NCBI GenBank assembly: GCA_904394705.1
Contig: CAJFNJ010000017.1
Coordinates: 1 to 51,405, forward strand
Source: Avimicrobium caecorum
Lineage (GTDB): Bacteria > Bacillota > Clostridia > Oscillospirales > Ruminococcaceae
Direction: 5' to 3'
Length of the DNA: 51,405 nucleotides
Part shown: piece after piece, positions 40,443-48,676 of the stretch
Numbering within the stretch: position 1 is the first letter of the stretch
Layout of the letters: every line of letters begins with the position of its first letter
Notes under the pieces: model-generated
Told to the model about the DNA's origin: nothing
The model's input: the letters and a program-made list of their open reading frames with translations, nothing else
Database searches by the model: none
Position numbers and translations under genes: made by a program

Positions 40443-41441
40443 GTGAAGCACGCCAACATCGCCCTGTTTGTGCCGCATATCGGCTGCCCTCACCGGTGCA
40501 GCTTCTGCGACCAGAACGCCATCTCCGGAGCGGAGTGTCCGCCGGAGCCCGCCGATGTCACCGCTGCCTGTGAAACGGCCCTACAAAGCCTGGGCAGCCG
40601 GGCGGCTGAGGCGGAGATCGCCTTCTTCGGCGGGAGTTTCACCGCCATCGACCGGGGGTATATGCTCCGGCTGCTGGACGCTGCCCGGCCCTATGTCCGG
40701 GCGGGGAAGGTGCGGGGCATCCGGCTCTCCACCCGTCCCGATGCCGTGGAGCCGGAGGTGCTTTCCCTTCTGCGGGAGTACGGCGTCACCACCATCGAGC
40801 TGGGCGCCCAGTCGATGGAAGACCGGGTGCTGGCACTCAACGGGCGGGGTCATACCGCGAACCAGGTGCGCCGGGCGGCGTGCTGGGTGCGGGAGATGGG
40901 CTTTTCGCTGGGGCTTCAGATGATGACCGGCCTGCCCGGGGATACCCCTGAGGGCGCCTGGTACACCGCCCGGGAGCTGGCAGCCCTCTCCCCGGCGGAG
41001 GTGCGCATCTATCCCACGGTAGTGCTGGACGGCACCCGCATGGGGAAGTGGTACCGCCAGGGAATTTACCAGCCGCCGGGAGTCCGGGAGAGCGTCCCGC
41101 TCTGCGCCGGGCTGTTGGACTTTTTCGAAGGCCAGGGCATCCGGGTGATCCGCCTGGGGCTCCATGCCAGCCGGTCGCTGGAGGAGCGTCTGCTGGGCGG
41201 GGCATATCATCCGGCGTTCCGGGAACTGTGCGAAGGGGAACTGCTGGTGCAGCGGCTGCTCCGGAGCCTTGCCGGGCGTGTTCCGGGCCCGGTGACGGTG
41301 CGGCTCAGTCCCCGGGACCGGTCGAAGTTCACCGGGCCGCACCGGCAGAACCTGACCCGTCTGGCAGAGCTGGGCTGGCAGGTCACCATCCAAGAGGATA
41401 CAGAGATCCCGGCGGGACAGATCCTGCCGGAGTTGGAATAA
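40443..41441 (+). CDS. Radical SAM protein, Elp3/YhcC-like N-terminal type
   Basis: 332 residues. The radical-SAM cluster is CPHRCSFC (residues 14-21). The following FFGGSFTAIDRG, STRPDAVEPEVLSLLREYGVTTIELGAQSMED and LGLQMMTGLPGDTPEG are the usual SAM-binding lines of Elp3-like proteins. The C-terminal part (TVRLSPRDRSKFTGPHRQNL) is not an acetyltransferase. The gene stands between rnc and smc in many Clostridia; its reaction is unknown. The start is GTG, 1 nt after the rnc stop. No ATG fits. Confidence 0.88.
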   Translation: MKHANIALFVPHIGCPHRCSFCDQNAISGAECPPEPADVTAACETALQSLGSRAAEAEIAFFGGSFTAIDRGYMLRLLDAARPYVRAGKVRGIRLSTRPDAVEPEVLSLLREYGVTTIELGAQSMEDRVLALNGRGHTANQVRRAACWVREMGFSLGLQMMTGLPGDTPEGAWYTARELAALSPAEVRIYPTVVLDGTRMGKWYRQGIYQPPGVRESVPLCAGLLDFFEGQGIRVIRLGLHASRSLEERLLGGAYHPAFRELCEGELLVQRLLRSLAGRVPGPVTVRLSPRDRSKFTGPHRQNLTRLAELGWQVTIQEDTEIPAGQILPELE

Positions 41442-41526
41442 AAAACGGACGGCTGTCCGTCCCGAATCGGCGCAGCAGCGCAGACTGGGGACAGACAGCG
41501 GCAGAACCGAGAGGAGTGAGGGTATT

Positions 41527-44500
41527 TTGCAGATCAAATCGCTGGAGATCCAGGGCTTCAAGTCCTTTCCCGACAAGGTGAAGCTCACCTTTGACCAGGG
41601 GATCACCGCTGTGGTAGGCCCCAACGGCAGCGGCAAGAGCAATATTGTGGACGCCGTGCGCTGGGTGTTCGGAGAACAGTCCACCAAGACCCTCCGGGGC
41701 AGCCGCATGGAAGATGTGATCTTCGGCGGTACTGCCAAGCGCAAACCCCAGGGCAGTGCCATGGTCAATCTGGTGCTGGACAACTCGGACCGTCTGCTGC
41801 CGGTGGACAGCGATGAGATCTCCATCACCCGCAGGCTCTACCGTTCGGGCGAGAGCGAGTACCGTCTGGGCGGCGCTTCGGTGCGTCTCAAGGATATCTA
41901 TGAGCTGTTCATGGATACCGGCCTGGGACGGGACGGCTATTCGGTCATCGGACAGGGACGCATCGCGGAGATCATCTCCAGCCGCAGTTCCGAGCGCCGG
42001 GAGATCTTCGAGGAGGCAGCGGGCATCTCCAAATACCGCTACCGCCGGGGCGAAGCCCAGCGCCGTCTGGATGCCGCCGAGGAGAATATGCTCCGGCTCC
42101 GGGACATTCTCTCGGAACTGGAGGGACGGGTGGAGCCGCTGCGCAAAGAGGCGGAAAAGGCCCGGGAATACCTGGCGCTGGCAGACGAGCGCCGCACCCT
42201 GGAGATCGGCGTGTGGCTGGCGAAGATCGACCAGCTCTCCGCCCAGTACCGGGAGCTGCAGGACAAGTTCCTGGCAGCCCGGGGCGAGTATGACAGCCTG
42301 GCCCGGGAAGAGGAGGGCATGGAGGAGCGGATCAATCTGCTCTACACCCAGATGCAGGACTGTGCCGTCACAGCGGACGGACTCCGCACCCGCCTGCGGG
42401 AATGGGAGGCGGAGGCAGCCCAGATCCGGTCGGATCAGGCGGTGGGGGAGAACAACATCGCCCACAGCCGGGAGAGCATCGCCTCGCTGGAAGCGGAGCA
42501 CCGTCAGGGGCTGGAACACACCGATGCCGATCAGGCCGCTGCCGCTGAGGCGGAGAAGCGCATTGCCGCCCTGGAACAGGCCGGGGAGGAGATCCGCAGC
42601 CGCCTGACTGAGGAAACAGCCCGTGCCCAGCAGAACGAAAAGCAGCTGGCAGAGCTGGACGGGGAGATCGAATCCCTCAAGTTCCGGCGCACCGCCATCT
42701 ATAAACAGATCGATGATGCCCGATTCTCCGGGGCAGCGAGCCAGTCGCTGCTGGAGGAGACCCACCGCCGTCTGGAGGAGATCCGCCAGGCAAGCGGCAG
42801 CCGGGACGGGAAACTGGAGCGCACCCGGCAGGAGCTGGCAGAGTGCGAGGAACTGCTCGCCGGCACCGATGCCCGGCAGGAGGAGTTCCAGAATGCCCGG
42901 AAGGGCTGGGAGATGCGCCTGCAAAGCCGGAAGGAACGCTGGCAGCAGCTGGCGGATCAGCTTGCCGCTGTACAGAATGAAGCGGCCCAGAAGCGCCAGC
43001 GGGCGGGCATCCTCGAGGGAATGGAAAAGAGCCTGGAAGGCTATACATACAGCGTAAAGTTTATCCTGCAGCAGAGCAGCCGGGGAATGCTCCGGGGCGT
43101 GCATGGATCGGTGTCCCAGCTGGTGGCAGCTGCCGACCCCCGGTACTCCACCGCCATTGAGATCGCCCTGGGCGCCGGTATGCAGAACATCGTCGTGGAG
43201 GACGAAAACGCCGCCAAGCAGTGCATCCGCCTGCTGGACCGGGAACGCAAGGGCCGTGCCACCTTCCTGCCCATGACGGCAGTGCGGGGACGGCGCATGG
43301 ACGACCGGGAGTTTGCCGGCATGGAGGGCGCCGTGGGCATTGCCTCGTCGCTGGTCACTGCCGAGAGCCGTTACTCCGGCATTGTGGAGCATCTGCTCGG
43401 GCGCATTCTCATCGCTGAGGATCTGGACTGCGCCGTCACCATTGCCAAGCGGTGCGGCTACAAATTCCGCATCGTCACCCTGGACGGACAGGTCATCAAC
43501 ACCGGCGGCGCCATGACCGGCGGTTATACTGCCAAGAGCGCCGGTCTGCTGGGACGGCGGGGCGAGATCGACCAGCTGGAAGCCGAAGCCGCTGCCCTGG
43601 AGCAGAAGGCTGCGGAACAGGAACGCACCCTCACCGCCGCCAGGGAGGAGATCAGCCGCATCGAAGCGCAGATCTGGAGCATTGACGCCAGTCTGCGGGA
43701 GGTGTCGGACGACCGCATCCGGGCTGAGGGTGAGAAGAAGCGCCTGGAACAGATCCTTGCTTCGGCGGGGGAATCCGCCGCCAAGGAAAAGGCGGAGGAA
43801 GCGGCGCTGGCAGCCCGTGTGGAACAGCTCACCGGCGAGAACCGCAGCGCGGAAACGGTGCTGTCCGGGCTGACCGGAGAGCTGGATCAGGTTTCCGCTA
43901 AGATTGAAGCCCTGCAGGGGGAGCGCCGAAAGGCAGATGAAGCCGGACGGGATCAGGAGCGCCGCAAGGCAGCCCTGGACCTGCAGCGGCTGGAACAGGA
44001 GAAGGATCTGGCGGCGGCAAAGGCGGAACAGGAACGCCTGACCGCCCGGCAGGAGGACAGCCGGAACCGTCTGGCGGAGATCCGGGAGCGGATCGCCGAA
44101 CTGGAGCGCTCCATCCAGACCGACCGCAGTGCCATTGAGGCCGGGTCGATGCGTCTGGAGCAGCTGGCGGAACAGACCGTCACTGCCAATGAGCGCATCC
44201 GCCAGAGTGAGGAGACCCGCCGGGACTGCGAACAGAAGGTGAGCAGCCTGCGCTCCCAGAGCCGGGAGCTCTCCGCCCGCAAGGAAACCCATGCCCGGGA
44301 AGCCGCCCGTCTGGACGAACGGCTCCAGGCAGCGGGCAGCGAGCGGGATCAGGTGGTCGCCAAGCTGTGGGAGAGCTATGAGCTCACCCCAACCATGGCA
44401 GTGCAGCAGGTGTCCGCGCCCGAGGACCCGGCGGAGGCCGAGCGCCGTCTGACAGCGGTGCGCAGCCGCATCCGGGGTCTGGGCAGCGTCAATGTGGGCG

Positions 44501-45114
44501 CTGTGGAGGAATATGAGGAGGTATCCCAGCGGTACAGCTTCCTGTCCGCTCAGCTGGACGATGTGGAAAAGTCCAAGCGGGAACTGGGCAGGCTCATCGA
44601 GGAGCTCACCTCCCAGATGCGTCAGCTCTTCCTGGAGAGCTTCGGGGAGATCAACCGTCACTTCGGACAGATCTTCACCGAGCTGTTCGGCGGAGGCCGG
44701 GCAGAACTGCTGCTGGAGGACCCTGCTGATCCCCTGGGCTGCGGCATCGAGATCAAGGTGCAGCCCCCGGGCAAGGTCATCAAGAACCTGGCGGCGCTCT
44801 CGGGCGGCGAACAGGCCTTTGTGGCGATCGCCATCTACTTTGCCATCCTCAAGGTGAACCCGGCGCCTTTTGTTATTCTCGACGAGATCGAGGCGGCGCT
44901 GGACGATGTGAATGTAGCCAAATATGCCCGGTACCTGCGCAGCATGACCGGTCATACCCAGTTCATTGCCATCACCCACCGCCGCGGTACCATGGAGGAA
45001 GCCGATGTACTGTACGGTGTCACCATGCAGGAGGAAGGCGTATCCAAGCTCATCGAACTGCGGGTGGGCGAACTGGAGGAAAAACTCGGGATCGGTGCGG
45101 GCCAGAATGCCTGA
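41527..45114 (+). CDS. smc: Chromosome segregation protein SMC
   Basis: 1195 residues. It forms the dimeric SMC-ScpAB complex that folds and separates chromosomes. Walker A is VGPNGSGKSNIVDAVRWVFGE (31-51). Two long coiled coils flank a hinge at about 510-670 (with GGAMTGGYTAKSAGLL near 658). The signature AALSGGEQAFVAIAIYF is at about 1088-1104 and Walker B PFVILDEIEAALDDVN at about 1115-1130. The start is TTG 41527 with GGAG upstream. It follows the radical-SAM gene after 85 nt and is followed by ftsY, the usual clostridial order. Confidence 0.98.
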   Translation: MQIKSLEIQGFKSFPDKVKLTFDQGITAVVGPNGSGKSNIVDAVRWVFGEQSTKTLRGSRMEDVIFGGTAKRKPQGSAMVNLVLDNSDRLLPVDSDEISITRRLYRSGESEYRLGGASVRLKDIYELFMDTGLGRDGYSVIGQGRIAEIISSRSSERREIFEEAAGISKYRYRRGEAQRRLDAAEENMLRLRDILSELEGRVEPLRKEAEKAREYLALADERRTLEIGVWLAKIDQLSAQYRELQDKFLAARGEYDSLAREEEGMEERINLLYTQMQDCAVTADGLRTRLREWEAEAAQIRSDQAVGENNIAHSRESIASLEAEHRQGLEHTDADQAAAAEAEKRIAALEQAGEEIRSRLTEETARAQQNEKQLAELDGEIESLKFRRTAIYKQIDDARFSGAASQSLLEETHRRLEEIRQASGSRDGKLERTRQELAECEELLAGTDARQEEFQNARKGWEMRLQSRKERWQQLADQLAAVQNEAAQKRQRAGILEGMEKSLEGYTYSVKFILQQSSRGMLRGVHGSVSQLVAAADPRYSTAIEIALGAGMQNIVVEDENAAKQCIRLLDRERKGRATFLPMTAVRGRRMDDREFAGMEGAVGIASSLVTAESRYSGIVEHLLGRILIAEDLDCAVTIAKRCGYKFRIVTLDGQVINTGGAMTGGYTAKSAGLLGRRGEIDQLEAEAAALEQKAAEQERTLTAAREEISRIEAQIWSIDASLREVSDDRIRAEGEKKRLEQILASAGESAAKEKAEEAALAARVEQLTGENRSAETVLSGLTGELDQVSAKIEALQGERRKADEAGRDQERRKAALDLQRLEQEKDLAAAKAEQERLTARQEDSRNRLAEIRERIAELERSIQTDRSAIEAGSMRLEQLAEQTVTANERIRQSEETRRDCEQKVSSLRSQSRELSARKETHAREAARLDERLQAAGSERDQVVAKLWESYELTPTMAVQQVSAPEDPAEAERRLTAVRSRIRGLGSVNVGAVEEYEEVSQRYSFLSAQLDDVEKSKRELGRLIEELTSQMRQLFLESFGEINRHFGQIFTELFGGGRAELLLEDPADPLGCGIEIKVQPPGKVIKNLAALSGGEQAFVAIAIYFAILKVNPAPFVILDEIEAALDDVNVAKYARYLRSMTGHTQFIAITHRRGTMEEADVLYGVTMQEEGVSKLIELRVGELEEKLGIGAGQNA

Positions 45115-45136
45115 CCGACCCCGTTAGGAGGATACT

Positions 45137-46054
45137 ATGGGATTTTTTGAAAAGATCAGCGCCGGACTGAAAAAGACCCGGGATTCGCTGATGGGCCGTC
45201 TGGAGGATCTGGCTGCCGGTTTTACCAAGGTGGACGAGGACTTCTTTGACGAGCTGGAAGAAACACTCATCATGGGCGATGTGGGCGCCAATGTGACCAT
45301 GCGCATCATGGACGAGCTCCGGGACCGGGTACGCCATGCCGGCATCACCGAGCCCTCTGAGGTCATCGGACAGCTGCGGGAGATCATCACCGGCCTGATG
45401 GGGGAGGAGAGCCCGCTGGATCTCTCCACCAAGCCCTCGGTGGTGCTGGTGATCGGCGTCAACGGCGTGGGCAAGACCACCACCATCGGCAAGATGGCGG
45501 CCTATCTCCGGGGCGAGGGCAAGCAGGTGCTGCTGGCAGCAGCGGATACCTTCCGTGCGGCGGCAGCGGAACAGCTGGCAGTCTGGGCAGACCGTGCCGG
45601 TGCCGAGCTGATCCGCCACGAGGAGGGCAGCGACCCGGCTTCGGTGGTGTTTGACGCCATCCACGCCGGCAAGAGCCGGGGCGCTGATGTGATCATCTGC
45701 GATACCGCCGGACGCCTGCACAACAAGAAAAACCTCATGGACGAGCTCTCCAAGATCGCCCGGGTCATCAGCCGGGAACTGCCCGACGCGGCAGTGGAGG
45801 TGCTGCTGGTGCTGGATGCCACCACCGGTCAGAATGCCATCTCCCAGGCCCGCAGCTTCCAGGAGGCCGCCGGGATCACCGGTATTGTCCTCACCAAGCT
45901 GGACGGCACTGCCAAGGGCGGCGCTGTCATCGGCATCCGGGAGGAGCTGGGCGTGCCGGTGAAGTTCATCGGCGTAGGCGAAGGCATTGACGATCTGCGT
46001 CCCTTTGTGCCGGCGGAATTTGCCGCCGCGCTGTTTGAGGGACAGGAGCTGTAA
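45137..46054 (+). CDS. ftsY: Signal recognition particle receptor FtsY
   Basis: 305 residues. It docks ribosome-SRP complexes at the membrane. The protein has the short N domain and the G domain, without the long acidic A region of E. coli FtsY. The G motifs are GVNGVGKTTTIGKMAAYL (about 105-122), DTFRAAAAEQL, DTAGRLHNKKNLMDEL and TKLDGTAKGGAVI. GGAGG precedes the ATG. It is 22 nt after smc. Confidence 0.98.
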   Translation: MGFFEKISAGLKKTRDSLMGRLEDLAAGFTKVDEDFFDELEETLIMGDVGANVTMRIMDELRDRVRHAGITEPSEVIGQLREIITGLMGEESPLDLSTKPSVVLVIGVNGVGKTTTIGKMAAYLRGEGKQVLLAAADTFRAAAAEQLAVWADRAGAELIRHEEGSDPASVVFDAIHAGKSRGADVIICDTAGRLHNKKNLMDELSKIARVISRELPDAAVEVLLVLDATTGQNAISQARSFQEAAGITGIVLTKLDGTAKGGAVIGIREELGVPVKFIGVGEGIDDLRPFVPAEFAAALFEGQEL

Positions 46055-46075
46055 TACAAGGGAGAGAAAACGGAC

Positions 46076-46705
46076 ATGAAAGTGATCGTAGCCACCGGCA
46101 ATGCCGGCAAAATGCGGGAGTTTAGGCGCATCCTGGAGCCGCTGGGCTTCCAGGTGACCAGCATGAAGGAAGAGGGCATTGATGTGCCCATCGTCGAGGA
46201 CGGCACCACCTTTGCGGAGAATGCCCGCATCAAGGCCATGACCGTGCATCAGCACACCGGAGAAGCAGTGATCGCCGATGACTCGGGCATCTGTGTGGAT
46301 GCTCTGGGCGGACGCCCGGGAGTTTATTCGGCCCGGTACGGCGGGGAGGACCTGCCCCATCCCGAGAAGATCAAGCTGCTGCTCTCCGAACTGCGGGATA
46401 CACCGCCGGAACAGCGGGGCGCCCGGTATGAGTGCGCTATTCACTTTGTGCTGGCAGACGGTCGGGAATATGCCTTCCATGCCGACTGTCCCGGCATGGT
46501 GGGATATGAAACCAGAGGACAGAACGGGTTCGGCTATGACCCGATCTTTTATATCGGCGAGCGCAGCTTTGCCGAATACAGTGACGAGGAAAAGGACCGG
46601 ATCAGCCACCGGGGCAAAGCGCTCCGGCAGATGGCGGAGGAGATCGGACGCCGGGTGGAAAGCGGCGAGATCCGGGTGACAAACCCCAGTGAAAAAGGAG
46701 AATAA
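46076..46705 (+). CDS. rdgB: XTP/dITP diphosphatase
   Basis: 209 residues. It removes deaminated purine nucleotides from the pool. The Ham1 signature is ATGNAGKMREF at the start, and DDSGICVDALGGRPGVYSARY (about 68-88) is the active-site block. The C-terminal SHRGKALRQM is usual. GGGAG precedes the ATG. It is 21 nt after ftsY and 3 nt before yhbY. Confidence 0.96.
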   Translation: MKVIVATGNAGKMREFRRILEPLGFQVTSMKEEGIDVPIVEDGTTFAENARIKAMTVHQHTGEAVIADDSGICVDALGGRPGVYSARYGGEDLPHPEKIKLLLSELRDTPPEQRGARYECAIHFVLADGREYAFHADCPGMVGYETRGQNGFGYDPIFYIGERSFAEYSDEEKDRISHRGKALRQMAEEIGRRVESGEIRVTNPSEKGE

Positions 46706-46708
46706 CAG

Positions 46709-47014
46709 ATGCTTACAAGCAAGCAGAGAGCCTATCTGCGCAGTCTGGCAAACAGTGCCGAGACCATTCTGCAGGTGGGTAAAGAGGGAATTTCGGAGAA
46801 TCTCATCAAGCAGGTGGACGACGCACTCACCGCCCGGGAACTCATCAAGGGCAAGGTGCTGGAAACCGCTCCGGGCTTTGCCGGGGAGATCGCTGCCCAG
46901 CTGGCAGAGGCCACCGGCAGTGAGGTGGTACAGGTGATCGGCATGCGGTTCGTACTGTTCCGCCGGAACCTGAAGAACCCGAAGATCAGCCTGAAAAAGG
47001 ACGATGTCCGCTGA
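46709..47014 (+). CDS. yhbY: RNA-binding protein YhbY (CRM domain)
   Basis: 101 residues, the whole of which is one CRM domain. It binds pre-50S ribosomes. Landmarks are LTSKQRAYLRSLA, the loop VGKEGI (GxxG-like), LIKQVDDALTARELIKGKVL and VVQVIGMRFVLFR. AAGGAG lies 8 nt before the ATG. It is typically followed by nadD, as here. Confidence 0.95.
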   Translation: MLTSKQRAYLRSLANSAETILQVGKEGISENLIKQVDDALTARELIKGKVLETAPGFAGEIAAQLAEATGSEVVQVIGMRFVLFRRNLKNPKISLKKDDVR

Positions 47015-47048
47015 GTGACGGACATAGAAGCCGGAGGAGGAATGGACA

Positions 47049-48263
47049 GTGAAGATCGGCATTCTGGGGGGGACTTTCAGCCCCATCCATGACGGGCATC
47101 TGCGCCTGGCAAAGACCTATCAGCAGGAGCTGGGGCTGGAAAAGATGCTCCTGATCCCCACCTATCAGCCGCCCCACAAGCACACCGACCATCTGCCGGA
47201 CGGTGAACACCGCTGCCGCATGGTAGAGCTGGCTTCGGAAGGATTTGCGGGGTTTGAGGTTTCGGACATCGAGATCCGCCGGGGCGGCAAGAGCTATACG
47301 GTGGATACCCTGGAAGAGCTGCGGCAGCTCTATCCGGACGGGGAGTTCTATCTGCTCACCGGCAGCGATATGTTCTGCACCGTGCTGGACTGGCACCGGG
47401 GCGCGGAACTGGTGAAGCTGGCGGAGATCTGCACCATGGAGCGGGGCGGGGATACCGCCGAGATGCTGGAAGCCCAGGCAGAACGCATCCGGGCCGCGGG
47501 CGGAAAGGCACGGATCATCCACAAGGAACCCTTTGACTGTTCCTCCACCGAGATCCGGGAGCGCATTGCCGCCGGCTGCCGGGACAGCCGGGAACTGGGG
47601 CTTGATCCCAAGGTGCTCTCCTATATTCTGCAGAACGGGCTCTATGGCAGCGATGTCCGGGACTGGGTCTATGACGAGGAAAAGTTCGTGGAAACAGCCC
47701 GCCGTCTGGAAAAGCCGGGGCGGTTCCAGCATTCGATGAATGTGGCGGACCGGGCGGAGGAACTGGCGGGAATCTATGGGGAAAACCCCTATCTCTGCCG
47801 GATTGCCGGGATTCTGCACGATATCTGTAAAAATCTTCCGGAAGAGGAGCAGTTTTCGCTGGTAAAGCGGTTGCGTGGCCCCATAAAGAATGATATAATG
47901 AATGATAATTCCTTTGGCCTTGTACCGCCCATCTGGCATGGTCCGGCGGCAGCGGCTTACATCTGGGAGACTCTCGGGGTCTATAACCGGGAGATCCTCT
48001 ATGGTGTGGCCTATCATACCACCGGACGCACCGGCATGAGTCTGTTTGAAAAGATCGTCTATATTGCCGATCTCACCTCGGCAGAGCGGGATTATCCCGA
48101 TGCCCTGGAGGTGCGGGAACTGGCTGACCGGGATCTGGATGCAGCACTGCGGTGCTCACTGGAATTTACACTGAAGAAAATGCGCGCCAATGCCACCCCC
48201 ATGACACGGGATACCCTGGAGATCATGCGGGAATATGGCATTGACTGCGGGGAATATTGCTGA
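47049..48263 (+). CDS. nadD: Fusion of nicotinate-nucleotide adenylyltransferase and YqeK HD phosphohydrolase
   Basis: 404 residues in one frame. Residues 1-195 are NadD, which makes deamido-NAD: GILGGTFSPIHDGHLRLAKTY (4-24) holds the HxGH motif and FDCSSTEIRERI the SxTxxR motif. Residues 205-404 are a YqeK-type HD domain: RFQHSMNVADRAEELA, AGILHDICKNLPEEEQF and VAYHTTGRTGMSLFEKIVYIADLTS. YqeK in Bacillus cleaves Ap4A symmetrically. The two are separate neighbours in Bacillus and fused in several Clostridia. The start is GTG 47049 with GGAGGA upstream. Confidence 0.94.
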   Translation: MKIGILGGTFSPIHDGHLRLAKTYQQELGLEKMLLIPTYQPPHKHTDHLPDGEHRCRMVELASEGFAGFEVSDIEIRRGGKSYTVDTLEELRQLYPDGEFYLLTGSDMFCTVLDWHRGAELVKLAEICTMERGGDTAEMLEAQAERIRAAGGKARIIHKEPFDCSSTEIRERIAAGCRDSRELGLDPKVLSYILQNGLYGSDVRDWVYDEEKFVETARRLEKPGRFQHSMNVADRAEELAGIYGENPYLCRIAGILHDICKNLPEEEQFSLVKRLRGPIKNDIMNDNSFGLVPPIWHGPAAAAYIWETLGVYNREILYGVAYHTTGRTGMSLFEKIVYIADLTSAERDYPDALEVRELADRDLDAALRCSLEFTLKKMRANATPMTRDTLEIMREYGIDCGEYC

Positions 48264-48281
48264 TGGAAAGGAGGAGATGGA

Positions 48282-48641
48282 ATGACAGCACTGGAACTGG
48301 CCGGAAAGATTGTCAGCTGCATTGACGCCAAGAAGGGCGAGGATATCAAACTGCTGGATGTGCATGACCGCACCACTCTGTGTGATTATTTCGTGATCGC
48401 ATCGGGTTCCAGCACCCCTCAGCTCCGGGCCATGGCAGATGAGATCGATGAAAAACTCAGCGAACTGGGCATTGATGCCCGCCGCCGGGAGGGCTGGGAA
48501 ACAGCTGACTGGCTGCTGCTGGATTATGAAACGGTCATCGTTCATCTGTTCCGGGGAGAAGTCCGTGAATTCTATTCGCTGGAGCGACTATGGAGAGATG
48601 CCCAGGAAGTGGATATTTCAAACATGGTTAAGCCCAACTGA
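48282..48641 (+). CDS. rsfS: Ribosomal silencing factor RsfS
   Basis: 119 residues. It binds L14 (uL14) on the 50S subunit and blocks subunit joining in starvation. Landmarks are KIVSCIDAKKGEDIKLLDV, TTLCDYFVIASGSSTPQLRAM and the C-terminal WLLLDYETVIVHLFRGEVREFYSLERLW. Its place after nadD-yqeK is conserved. GGAGGAG precedes the ATG. Confidence 0.97.
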   Translation: MTALELAGKIVSCIDAKKGEDIKLLDVHDRTTLCDYFVIASGSSTPQLRAMADEIDEKLSELGIDARRREGWETADWLLLDYETVIVHLFRGEVREFYSLERLWRDAQEVDISNMVKPN

Positions 48642-48676
48642 GGGCTTCGGACAAACTGGAAGGGAAGAATGATTTT

